A stretch of 41,031 bases of DNA, taken from assembly GCA_937901145.1 (NCBI GenBank), contig CALCHE010000118.1:1-41031 (forward strand), read 5' to 3'. Both the position numbers and the translations under genes were made by a program. This DNA comes from an uncultured Clostridia bacterium (GTDB lineage Bacteria > Bacillota > Clostridia > Oscillospirales > Acutalibacteraceae). The notes under the pieces were generated by a model that ran no database searches, was not told where the DNA came from, and saw only the letters and a list, made by a program, of their open reading frames with translations. Shown piece by piece: positions 31,857 through 39,384 of the stretch. Position 1 is the first letter of the stretch, and every line of letters begins with the position of its first letter.

Positions 31857-32567
31857 TCAGTCCTTTTTGTGAAGCATTTCGTCGTCACCGTTGAATACCT
31901 TGTAGCCGGGATGACGTCCTGTAACTCTGTAATAGCCGCGAAGGTCGATAAGCTTCTGAATGTTATCTCTGCTGATATCGTGGCTTCCGCCGAGGATAAC
32001 AGCATTAATGGTAATCTTGGCCCAGAGCTCGAGGCTTTCCATTCTGTAGAAGGCTGTGATAACATCACTGCCCACAGCGAGTGCTCCGTGATTTTCCAGA
32101 AGCATCACATCGTGCTCCTCGAGATAAGGCTCGATGGAATCGGGAACCTCAGTAGTAGAGGGTGTACCGTAAGGTGTGAGAGGAACTGAGCCGATAACTG
32201 CCACGTCCTCAATCATATTGTACATATCCATAGCCTTATGTGCTACAGCGAAGCCAGTGGCTCCGGGAGGATGAGCGTGAATTACGCTGAATACGTCCTC
32301 TCTTTTATCATAGCAGCGAAGGTGCATTTTGATTTCACTTGAAGGACGGTAACCTTCTTCAGCTTCGAGAATATTACCCTCTTTGTCGAGAATAACAAGC
32401 TTATCGGGAGTAATGAAAGATTTGCTGATGCCTGTAGGTGTCGCAATAATTCTGCCGTCGGGAAGCTTTGCGCTGACATTACCGTCATTTGCTGCAACCC
32501 ATCCGAGCTGCCACATTTTGTGACAGACATCACATATTTGTTCTTTGATTTGCTGTAAGGTATCCAT
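31857..32567 (-). CDS. fucA: L-fuculose-1-phosphate aldolase (class II)
   Basis: Splits L-fuculose 1-phosphate into dihydroxyacetone phosphate and L-lactaldehyde. The 236-residue protein shows the zinc-dependent class II aldolase pattern: AANDGNVSAKLPDG (about 25-38), the catalytic Glu in RPSSEIKMH (E78), zinc ligands in VIHAHPPGATGFA (H97, H99) and in LENHGALAVG (H160). A ribulose-phosphate epimerase activity of the same fold is the alternative, but the fuc context decides. AAAGGAG lies about 7 bases before the ATG. It is the first gene of the operon, behind a promoter at 32601-32629. No lactaldehyde reductase is nearby. Confidence 0.93.
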   Translation of the reverse strand: MDTLQQIKEQICDVCHKMWQLGWVAANDGNVSAKLPDGRIIATPTGISKSFITPDKLVILDKEGNILEAEEGYRPSSEIKMHLRCYDKREDVFSVIHAHPPGATGFAVAHKAMDMYNMIEDVAVIGSVPLTPYGTPSTTEVPDSIEPYLEEHDVMLLENHGALAVGSDVITAFYRMESLELWAKITINAVILGGSHDISRDNIQKLIDLRGYYRVTGRHPGYKVFNGDDEMLHKKD

Positions 32568-32600
32568 ATTGTGTCTCCTTTGTTATAAAATTCCTTTTTA

Positions 32601-32629
32601 AGTATAACAAAAATACTCGGTAAATTCAA
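32601..32629 (-). promoter_or_regulatory. Promoter of the fucose operon
   Basis: TTGAAT (32624-32629) and TATACT (32601-32606) on the minus strand with 17 bases between. A 6-bp inverted repeat (GTTATA ... TATAAC, 32582-32608) covers the -10 and start region and could be an operator; no regulator gene is nearby. Confidence 0.7.
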
Positions 32630-32651
32630 TATAAATCAGAGATTTTTTAAC

Positions 32652-32684
32652 TAAAAAAAGACTGCCACAAACAAAGTGACAGTC
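32652..32684 (-). terminator. Terminator of the E2-like acyltransferase gene
   Basis: A 9-bp stem (32660-32668 with 32676-32684, one G-T pair) followed on the minus strand by seven T (32653-32659), 13 bases after the stop. Confidence 0.9.
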
Positions 32685-32696
32685 ATATATTTAATT

Positions 32697-33638
32697 TTAC
32701 CACTCTCTGATAACTTCAGGATTAGCGAAGATTTCATCGAGCTTTTTGATTAACGGCAGAACATCACCGAAGCCACCGATTCTGTGGTCAAAGGTAACAG
32801 TAATGGGAAGAGTCTTTCTGGTTCCCATATCGATTTCACCCTTTTCGTTTCTGAAAACATAATTCTCATCTCTTGCCACACCTACAGCCATAAGGAACAC
32901 CTGAGGATAAAGAAGAGGTGCATTGGTTACTCTGCCGTTAAGAGACTGGTTTACTGCACCGAGATTAGTAAGACATACTGTACCTTCATCAAGATCATCG
33001 GGTCTCAGACAGCCCTTACCTCTGGGAGCATGCTTAAAAATGCCCTTCACGGAAGCAACTCTGCCCTTACCTACGAAGCCCGCAAAGGTCTGTGCAAAGG
33101 TGGTAAGAAACTTACCCTGAAGAAGAAATCCATAGGTTCTTCTGGTAAGAAGGTCAAAGAGTACGCGGTCAACATCACTTGTCTGCATAAGCTTCGTAAG
33201 CTCGGCTGTACGCTGAGAAATTTCTTTAAGGCTCTTTTCCTCGCAGGCTGCAACCTTGACAGGGAAGGTCTCACCTGTATTAAGGATAACAGGAACTGCT
33301 ATGTCCACATGCTTTTTGATAATAAGTCGGCCTGTGGTGCAGAAGCGGTTATATTCAATGTAGGAATTAAGTCTCGGAGCCACCTTAAGTCCCTCAACCA
33401 AAGCACGCATCATAAGATCATTGAAGGTGAGATTATAGTCACATTCTGCCTTGAGCTTACGGAACTCCTCCCAGAATTTAGTAACATCGGCATCATAGGT
33501 ATAACCGGGTGTAGGCATATCCTGCGCATTAGTGAGAACATTACCTGAGATTTTCGCTTTAAGATTGAAATATTCAATCTTATCGCACTCTTCAGGGCCG
33601 TGAGTCATATAATTTTTAAATCTCTGAAACTTGTTCAT
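32697..33638 (-). CDS. Orphan 2-oxoacid dehydrogenase E2-like acyltransferase
   Basis: A 313-residue protein resembling the catalytic (chloramphenicol-acetyltransferase-like) domain of E2 subunits: NDLMMRALVEGLKVAPRLNSYI, HVDIAVPVIL, SLKEISQRTAELTKL, TVCLTNLGAVNQ and the C-terminal TFDHRIGGFGDVLPL. It lacks the lipoyl and E1/E3-binding domains and no E1 or E3 gene is nearby. The E2 active-site motif DHRxxDG reads DHRIGGF, so the catalytic His is kept but the Asp is replaced by Gly. A segment of about 50 residues (about 170-220) is inserted. It may be a stand-alone acyltransferase with another acceptor. The ribosome site is weak (GGACGG, about 9 bases before the ATG). It has its own promoter and terminator. 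Confidence 0.75.
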   Translation of the reverse strand: MNKFQRFKNYMTHGPEECDKIEYFNLKAKISGNVLTNAQDMPTPGYTYDADVTKFWEEFRKLKAECDYNLTFNDLMMRALVEGLKVAPRLNSYIEYNRFCTTGRLIIKKHVDIAVPVILNTGETFPVKVAACEEKSLKEISQRTAELTKLMQTSDVDRVLFDLLTRRTYGFLLQGKFLTTFAQTFAGFVGKGRVASVKGIFKHAPRGKGCLRPDDLDEGTVCLTNLGAVNQSLNGRVTNAPLLYPQVFLMAVGVARDENYVFRNEKGEIDMGTRKTLPITVTFDHRIGGFGDVLPLIKKLDEIFANPEVIREW

Positions 33639-33689
33639 TTGCTTTTACCGTCCGCTTCTTCATATTTTCCTTTTTGAATTTACTGATTG

Positions 33690-33719
33690 AGTGTAACACG
33701 AATCAGCACTCTTTGTCAA
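33690..33719 (-). promoter_or_regulatory. Promoter of the E2-like gene
   Basis: TTGACA (33714-33719) and TACACT (33690-33695) on the minus strand with 18 bases between, about 50 bases before the start codon. Confidence 0.68.
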
Positions 33720-33797
33720 TCGATTTGGCTGTTATAAAACACTTTTAATAAAACTGTATTATTTGTTAAAAGTTTATTCTTTTTAAAACTGCAGAAC

Positions 33798-33817
33798 AGC
33801 ACTCCCGAAGGAGTGCT
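33798..33817 (-). terminator. Hairpin after the 309-residue phosphoesterase gene
   Basis: A perfect 8-bp stem (33798-33805 with 33810-33817) with a TTCG loop on the minus strand, very stable, 9 bases after the stop. The following T-run is short and delayed (GTTCTGCAGTTTT), so termination may be incomplete. Confidence 0.65.
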
Positions 33818-33825
33818 GCAAATGC

Positions 33826-34755
33826 TTATTTGTAAACGTATCTGAGCTCTTCGTCCCATTCGCCCTTAATAAAGTTTCTTACTCTGACGACAATTTCATC
33901 CTCATAAATTTCGACAACGATACCGTCACCAGCTTCATAGTCAGTGGTTTCGGTTACGCGGCAAAGATTAATGCAGTTCACACCGTAGGACTCATAGAAG
34001 TTGTTTCTGTCAATAAAGTCATGAATATGACCGTGAATGAAAAGCTCTACGCCATAATCCGAAAGAAGTGCGCCAAGCTCAGCCTTATCTACCTCTGCCC
34101 CCTCTGTACCGTCTATATCAAGATAACGGAGAGGATAATGATTGAATACAATGATGGGAGCGCCGGCTTCCTTTGCCTGCTTGAGAACACCTTCAAGCCA
34201 GTCAAGCTGTTTTCTCGACATAGTGAAATCTTCCGTGTCAGGTCTTTCGGAAACAAGGCAAATCATATAAACGCCGTCAACAACTCTGTAATAATAGTCA
34301 TTTTCAAGCTTATTACCAAGGTAAAGTGCATTGTTTAAAAGATACTTCTGACGAAGCTTAGCAGAATCTGTATCTTCAGCACCGTTACCGTAGTCATGGT
34401 TACCTGCCAGAACGAAATTATTCTCAGCGGGCATTATAGCTCTGATTGCACTGTAGAAGAATACATCCTCCAGAACCTGACCGTTCATAACATTGTCGCC
34501 TGTGTAAATGACGGTATCGACATTCTCGCCTGCTTTAATGCCCTCGAGAACATCGTAAAGATTTCCGTAGGACTCAGGATTGTTCGTTTCTACATGAATG
34601 TCTGATACAACTGCAAAGCTGGTGATAAGCTCATCGGGTTTTTCGGCGGTGTAGGGAACACCTGTTCCTCCGAAGGCGGGAGACAGCATCATAAGAAGCG
34701 TCATAACCGTGGCAATCAAATCCTTAATATAAATGATTACTGTGGTAAAATCCAT
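33826..34755 (-). CDS. Exported calcineurin-like metallophosphoesterase
   Basis: A 309-residue protein with an N-terminal hydrophobic segment (about 5-28) indicating export or membrane anchoring. The metallophosphoesterase metal-binding blocks are complete and in order: VSDIHVE (about 50-56), IYTGDNVMNG, LAGNHDYGNG, IIVFNHYPL and FIHGHIHDF. Substrate could be a phosphodiester or a nucleotide outside the cell; the sequence does not decide. AAGGAAG lies about 6-7 bases before the ATG. Promoter at 34787-34815; single gene. Confidence 0.85.
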   Translation of the reverse strand: MDFTTVIIYIKDLIATVMTLLMMLSPAFGGTGVPYTAEKPDELITSFAVVSDIHVETNNPESYGNLYDVLEGIKAGENVDTVIYTGDNVMNGQVLEDVFFYSAIRAIMPAENNFVLAGNHDYGNGAEDTDSAKLRQKYLLNNALYLGNKLENDYYYRVVDGVYMICLVSERPDTEDFTMSRKQLDWLEGVLKQAKEAGAPIIVFNHYPLRYLDIDGTEGAEVDKAELGALLSDYGVELFIHGHIHDFIDRNNFYESYGVNCINLCRVTETTDYEAGDGIVVEIYEDEIVVRVRNFIKGEWDEELRYVYK

Positions 34756-34786
34756 ATTTTCTTCCTTCTTTCCATTAGTTTGGTAA

Positions 34787-34815
34787 ATTATAACACAGTA
34801 ATTTGATTTTGTAAA
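34787..34815 (-). promoter_or_regulatory. Promoter of the 309-residue phosphoesterase gene
   Basis: TTTACA (34810-34815) and TATAAT (34787-34792) on the minus strand with 17 bases between. Confidence 0.72.
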
Positions 34816-34839
34816 TTAAAACCAAAAAACTTATGAAAA

Positions 34840-34871
34840 AAATACGGAATTCTTTTCGGAATTCCGTATTT
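34840..34871 (-). terminator. Terminator of secG
   Basis: A perfect 13-bp stem (34840-34852 with 34859-34871) and a 6-base loop; on the minus strand the stem ends in TTTTTTT. It lies 21 bases after the secG stop. Confidence 0.92.
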
Positions 34872-34892
34872 CAGTCTGCTTTTCTTTTTTAA

Positions 34893-35144
34893 TTATGCAC
34901 CGAAAAGTACAAGCAATGAAGACACAAGTGAAAGAACGAAGAATATTGCACCTGCAATCTTTGTGAACTTAGCAAGCTTAGCTTCCATAGTTCTGCCCTT
35001 ATTCTTACCGAAGAAGGTGTCACCTGCACCTGCGATAGTGCCTGAAAGACCTCTCTGTTTGCTTTCCTGTAACATAACAAGAGCAATGATAAGAACTGAA
35101 ACAATTATAATTACAATAGATAATACATACTGAAGCGCTGTCAT
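34893..35144 (-). CDS. secG: Preprotein translocase subunit SecG
   Basis: An 83-residue membrane protein with two transmembrane segments (about 5-25 and 61-81) and the SecG loop MLQESKQRGLSGTIAGAGDTFFGKNKGRT between them. It stimulates SecYEG-dependent export. AGGAGGT-like GGGAGGT lies about 7 bases before the ATG. A promoter sits between clpX and secG; a terminator follows the gene, so it can be transcribed alone or by read-through from clpX. Confidence 0.96.
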   Translation of the reverse strand: MTALQYVLSIVIIIVSVLIIALVMLQESKQRGLSGTIAGAGDTFFGKNKGRTMEAKLAKFTKIAGAIFFVLSLVSSLLVLFGA

Positions 35145-35175
35145 TTGTTTGACCTCCCAAATTTTATACTATGGT

Positions 35176-35205
35176 ATTCTATCACATTACTGAATAAAAT
35201 GTCAA
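35176..35205 (-). promoter_or_regulatory. Promoter of secG
   Basis: TTGACA (35200-35205) and TAGAAT (35176-35181) on the minus strand with 18 bases between, placed immediately after the clpX stop codon. No terminator of clpX was seen. Confidence 0.75.
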
Positions 35206-35209
35206 TAGA

Positions 35210-36508
35210 TTATTCAGATTTTTTGCGTTTTGACTGAGGGAGTCGGAAATGTTTGCCTTCCGAATCATCAGAATCAGCTATCATGGCTCTCTCTTTACCT
35301 TCTACAGCCTCTTTGGTAATAACGAGCTTACCGAATCTTCCCTCTGCAGGTATCTCATACATATAGTCGAGAAGAAGCTTTTCCATTATAGAGCGGAGTC
35401 CTCGTGCACCGGTTTTGGCTTCGAGCGTCTTTTCTGCGATAGCCTTAAGTGCATCAAAGTCAAATTCAAGGTCAATATCGTCAATACCGAAAAGATACTG
35501 ATACTGCTTAACAAGTGAATTTCTGGGCTCAGTCATAATTCTCACCAATGCAGCTTCATCCAGATTATCGAGAGCTGTGATAACGGGAAGTCGGCCTACA
35601 AGCTCGGGGATAAGGCCGAACTTTACAAGGTCGTGATGAACTACCTGATGCATAATTTTACTGCTTTCGAAGTCGCTTTTTGTTTTTATGGAGGCACCGA
35701 ATCCGAGACCTGAGTTACCCATTCTCTTCTCTACTATCTTTTCGATTCCTTCGAAGGATCCGGCACAGATAAAGAGAATGTTTGTGGTATCGATCTGAAT
35801 AAACTCCTGCTGAGGATGCTTTCTGCCGCCCTGAGGAGGTACATTTGAAACGGTACCCTCGAGAATTTTCAGAAGTGCCTGCTGAACACCTTCACCGCTT
35901 ACATCACGGGTAATGGAGGTGCTTTCGCTCTTTCTGCCGATTTTATCGATTTCGTCCACATAGATAATACCCTTTTCGGCTCTCTCTACGTCGAAATCCG
36001 CTGCCTGGATAAGTCTGAGGAGAATATTCTCTACGTCCTCACCTACATAACCTGCCTCAGTAAGAGTGGTCGCATCGGCAATAGCAAAAGGAACATCGAG
36101 TATTCGGGCAAGAGTCTGGGCGAGCATAGTTTTACCTACACCGGTGGGGCCGAGCATAAGGATGTTACTTTTACCTACCTCGACGGGACAGTCCTTACCT
36201 GAATATATTCTTTTATAATGATTATAAACTGCAACACTGAGTGCTTTTTTAGCCTCATCCTGACCGATAACATACTCATCAAGAAGTGCTTTTATTTCAC
36301 TCGGTTTTTTCAGCGATGCAAAATCGTTTTCGCTTTTTCCCGCTACCTTTTTATCTGTTTCATCCTCTACGATTTCACGGCAAAGTGAAACACATTCGTT
36401 ACAGATGTATACACCGGGACCTGCAATCAGAGTTTTTACATCATTCTGGGATTTGTTGCAAAAGGAACATCTTACATTTTTATCTTTGATGTCACCGTCT
36501 CTTGCCAT
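35210..36508 (-). CDS. clpX: ATP-dependent Clp protease ATPase subunit ClpX
   Basis: Unfoldase partner of ClpP. The 432-residue protein has the N-terminal zinc-binding domain (CSFCNKSQND, then CNEC, about 15-39), Walker A GPTGVGKT (about 120-127), Walker B YVDEIDKIG, a substrate-pore GYVGED, and the C-terminal RGLRSIMEKLLLDYMYEIP. Length is typical. AAGGGG lies about 8 bases before the ATG. It starts 12 bases after the clpP stop. Confidence 0.98.
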   Translation of the reverse strand: MARDGDIKDKNVRCSFCNKSQNDVKTLIAGPGVYICNECVSLCREIVEDETDKKVAGKSENDFASLKKPSEIKALLDEYVIGQDEAKKALSVAVYNHYKRIYSGKDCPVEVGKSNILMLGPTGVGKTMLAQTLARILDVPFAIADATTLTEAGYVGEDVENILLRLIQAADFDVERAEKGIIYVDEIDKIGRKSESTSITRDVSGEGVQQALLKILEGTVSNVPPQGGRKHPQQEFIQIDTTNILFICAGSFEGIEKIVEKRMGNSGLGFGASIKTKSDFESSKIMHQVVHHDLVKFGLIPELVGRLPVITALDNLDEAALVRIMTEPRNSLVKQYQYLFGIDDIDLEFDFDALKAIAEKTLEAKTGARGLRSIMEKLLLDYMYEIPAEGRFGKLVITKEAVEGKERAMIADSDDSEGKHFRLPQSKRKKSE

Positions 36509-36520
36509 AATTTCTACCCC

Positions 36521-37105
36521 TTAATCTCTTTTATATAAAATCTTATCAACAAGACCGTATTCGAGAGCCTCTTCAGCAGTCATAAAGTTATCTCTCTCAG
36601 TATCCTCAGCGATAACTGAAACGTCCTTACCTGTGTTTTCGGCTAAAATCTTATTGAGTTTTTCTTTGGTTCTTAAAATGTGGTCTGCCACGATTTTGAT
36701 GTCGGTAGCCTGACCTCTGGCGCCGCCTGAGGGCTGATGAATCATAACCTCACTGTTAGGCAGGCAGTATCTTTTTCCCTTGGTACCGGAAGAAAGAAGG
36801 AATGCACCCATACTTGCGGCAAGACCCATACAGATGGTGGAAACATCACATTTGATGTACTGCATTGTATCATAGATAGCCATACCTGCGGTTACAGAGC
36901 CACCGGGACTATTGATATAAAAGCTGATGTCCTTTTCACTGTCCTGGCTTTCAAGGAATAAAAGCTGAGCTACTACAAGAGATGCTGTGGCATCGTTTAC
37001 TTCGTCGGAAAGAACGATGATACGATCATTAAGAAGACGGGAATAAATATCATAGCTTCTCTCCCCTCTGCTTGTCTGTTCTACTACATAAGGTACTAAT
37101 GGCAT
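36521..37105 (-). CDS. clpP: ATP-dependent Clp protease proteolytic subunit ClpP
   Basis: A 194-residue serine peptidase. The catalytic triad is complete: Ser98 in GLAASMGA, His123 in EVMIHQPSGG and Asp172 in TERDNFM. The oxyanion region SPGGSV and standard N-terminal MPLVPYVVEQTSRGERSYDI are present. AAGGAGG lies about 7 bases before the ATG. Together with clpX and upstream tig it makes the common Firmicute tig-clpP-clpX cluster. Confidence 0.98.
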   Translation of the reverse strand: MPLVPYVVEQTSRGERSYDIYSRLLNDRIIVLSDEVNDATASLVVAQLLFLESQDSEKDISFYINSPGGSVTAGMAIYDTMQYIKCDVSTICMGLAASMGAFLLSSGTKGKRYCLPNSEVMIHQPSGGARGQATDIKIVADHILRTKEKLNKILAENTGKDVSVIAEDTERDNFMTAEEALEYGLVDKILYKRD

Positions 37106-37147
37106 ATTGTTTCCTCCTTAAGCTAATAACTTAATAAATATTCAAAT

Positions 37148-37173
37148 TCGGAGCCGTACCTATACGGCTCCGA
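37148..37173 (-). terminator. Strong hairpin between tig and clpP
   Basis: A perfect 11-bp GC-rich stem (37148-37158 with 37163-37173) with a 4-base loop, 50 bases after the tig stop. The tail on the minus strand is AT-rich but has no clean T-run (ATTTGAATATTT), so it may be a partial terminator or an mRNA-stabilising hairpin. Confidence 0.65.
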
Positions 37174-37223
37174 TTACTTTATACTATTGTTGGTTAAAAA
37201 TAACCTTTATAAACAGTAATAAA

Positions 37224-38552
37224 TTATTCAGCGTCGTCAGCCTTTGCTTCTTCCTTCTTAGCGCGGGGCTTTCTTGCTGTAGTTACCTTTGCGTTATCCT
37301 TAACGAAAGCAAGTGCTTTTTCGTTGAGGAGGTCGCCGCGAAGGCCTTCTGCAGGAACTACTTCCTTAATCTTGTCTACTTCCATACCGTACTGCTCTGC
37401 AAACTTAGCGAACTCAGCTTCGAGCTCTTCGTCGGCAACTACGAGATTTTCGAGCTTAGCGATAGCTTCGAGAGCAAGGCGGATTTTAACCTGCTTCTCT
37501 GCTGCTTCTCTGAGAGTATCTCTGTATGCTTCCATAGTCATGCCTGTGTACTGGAGGTAAAGCTCGAGGCTCATACCCTGCATGGAAAGTCTGTAGTCAA
37601 GGTTTTTGATCTGATTGTCGATTTCAGCTTCAAACATACATTCGGGGATTTCGCCCTTTACGTTTTCGCTGAGCTTTTCGAGAAGCTGAGATTCGATTTC
37701 TCTGCTGTTTGCTGCTTCCTTCTGATCCTTGATTTCCTTTTCAAGGTTCTTTTTAAGAGCTGCTACTGTATCGCAGTCTGCTGCATCCTGAGCGAATTCG
37801 TCGTCAACCTCGGGAAGCTCCTTAACCTTGATTTCGTGAAGCTTGATTTTGAAAACTGCATCCTTATCAGCGAGCTCGGGAGTGTATTCTGTGGGGAACT
37901 TAACGTTAACATCGAATTCTTCACCGATATTGTGACCGATGATCTGCTCCTCGAAGCCGGGGATGAACTGACCTGAACCGATGGTAAGCTCGTAGTTTTC
38001 ACCCTTGCCGCCGTCGAATGCTACGCCGTCAACGAAGCCCTCGAAGTCGATAACTGTGATGTCACCGTCAACTACTGCTCTGTCTTCAACTGCAACAAGA
38101 CGTGCATTTCTTTCAACGAGTTCGTCGATCTTTGCCTGGATTTCTTCTTCAGTTGCTTCTACCTTTTTCTTGGTAGCCTTGAGTTCTTTGTACTCAGTTA
38201 CTTCTACCTCGGGCTTAACGAAGATTTCAACAACCATTTCTACGCCGTTTTCGCCGATTTCCTTGATGTCAGCACTCTTAGTGCCTACCATATCAAGACC
38301 TGCTTCTGCGATGGCAGCTTCTACAGCTTCACCGTAGCAGTAATCAAGAGCATCCTCATAAAGGAAGCCTTTACCGTAAAAGTTTTCAGCCATTTTACGT
38401 GTTACCTTGCCCTTACGGAAGCCGGGAAGAGAAATTTTGTTCTTCTGCTTTGCGAATGCTTTGTTCTGTGCTGCTTCGAAGGTAGCTGCATCGATGGAAA
38501 TTTCGAGTGCGTAAACATTTGTTTCAACGTTTTTTGATGATTTTAAGCTCAT
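37224..38552 (-). CDS. tig: Trigger factor, ribosome-associated chaperone
   Basis: A 442-residue chaperone and peptidyl-prolyl isomerase. The ribosome-docking motif GFRKGK (about 44-49) is intact, the central FKBP domain follows (about 150-240, DGDITVIDFEGFVDGVAF and PGFEEQIIGHNIGEE), and the C-terminal helical arms run to a lysine/alanine-rich tail (ARKPRAKKEEAKADDAE). AGGAG lies about 7 bases before the ATG. An extended -10 promoter is at 38629-38634. It is the first gene of the tig-clpP-clpX cluster. Confidence 0.97.
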   Translation of the reverse strand: MSLKSSKNVETNVYALEISIDAATFEAAQNKAFAKQKNKISLPGFRKGKVTRKMAENFYGKGFLYEDALDYCYGEAVEAAIAEAGLDMVGTKSADIKEIGENGVEMVVEIFVKPEVEVTEYKELKATKKKVEATEEEIQAKIDELVERNARLVAVEDRAVVDGDITVIDFEGFVDGVAFDGGKGENYELTIGSGQFIPGFEEQIIGHNIGEEFDVNVKFPTEYTPELADKDAVFKIKLHEIKVKELPEVDDEFAQDAADCDTVAALKKNLEKEIKDQKEAANSREIESQLLEKLSENVKGEIPECMFEAEIDNQIKNLDYRLSMQGMSLELYLQYTGMTMEAYRDTLREAAEKQVKIRLALEAIAKLENLVVADEELEAEFAKFAEQYGMEVDKIKEVVPAEGLRGDLLNEKALAFVKDNAKVTTARKPRAKKEEAKADDAE

Positions 38553-38625
38553 TTTAAAACTCCTATCCGGGCACCTTTCAAAGAAATAACTTACACAAGG
38601 TTACCCACTTTACATTTTTAACTAT

Positions 38626-38634
38626 AGTATTATA
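38626..38634 (-). promoter_or_regulatory. Extended -10 promoter of tig
   Basis: TGATATAAT on the minus strand gives a TG-N-TATAAT extended -10 (TATAAT at 38629-38634). No good -35 hexamer lies 17 bases upstream, where the sequence is a run of A and T. Confidence 0.6.
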
Positions 38635-38664
38635 TCACAATAAAAATTTTTTTCCATAGTTTTT

Positions 38665-39354
38665 TCAAAATTTTTCTATAATTTTGGGACAAAACTCAAG
38701 AAAATCAGCAGAAACCAGAGAAAATTTGATTCCGTCCACAGTTTCCTTCACCGCTCTGAGGGTGGATTCACCGTGAAGATGACCGTAATAGCATCTTTCG
38801 ATACCGTGCTTTTTCAGCACAGCCATCATCTCATTACACATCATATTCGACATAACAGGCGGATAATGCAGAAAAACTATCAGCTCACCGCCGAGCTTTT
38901 TGCCCTCCTCGATGGACATTTCAAGTCTGCCTGCCTCACGGAGAAGTACCTTACTGTCGGAATTTTCCGCATCAAAGAACCAGCCCCGGCTGCCGCAGAG
39001 AGTGAAATCACCCACACGGAATGCATTATTATGAAGAACAGAAAGAGAATCAAAACCGTTTTCCGAAAGAAAGGTATCCATTTTTCTTTTGGTAGTCCAC
39101 CAGTAGTCGTGATTACCCTTCATTATCAGCTTTTTTCCGGGAAGGCTGTGTAAAAAGGCGAAATCCTTTTTAGCCTGCTCCAGAGACATAGCCCAGGAAA
39201 TATCACCGGGAATAACCACGGTGTCATCCTCACTTACTACGGCACACCAGTTTTTTTCGAGTCTTTCCACATAGTCCGTCCACCCGCGGAAAATATCCAT
39301 AGGCTTATCGGTGCTGAAGGTGAGATGGGTGTCCCCTATTGCAAATATTGACAA
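38665..39354 (-). CDS. Cytoplasmic calcineurin-like metallophosphoesterase
   Basis: A 229-residue phosphoesterase without signal peptide. Metal-binding blocks: IGDTHLT (about 6-12), VIPGDISWAM (about 47-56), IMKGNHDYWW (about 77-86), VFLHYPPV and YYGHLHGES. The start is a TTG at 39354, supported by AGGAGG 7 bases upstream and by the alignment of the first motif near the N-terminus. It follows thrC by 30 bases with no terminator seen, so they are likely co-transcribed. Substrate unknown; no functional link to threonine synthesis is apparent. Confidence 0.87.
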   Translation of the reverse strand: MSIFAIGDTHLTFSTDKPMDIFRGWTDYVERLEKNWCAVVSEDDTVVIPGDISWAMSLEQAKKDFAFLHSLPGKKLIMKGNHDYWWTTKRKMDTFLSENGFDSLSVLHNNAFRVGDFTLCGSRGWFFDAENSDSKVLLREAGRLEMSIEEGKKLGGELIVFLHYPPVMSNMMCNEMMAVLKKHGIERCYYGHLHGESTLRAVKETVDGIKFSLVSADFLEFCPKIIEKF

Positions 39355-39384
39355 GCTGACACCTCCTCAAAAAATAAACGGATT

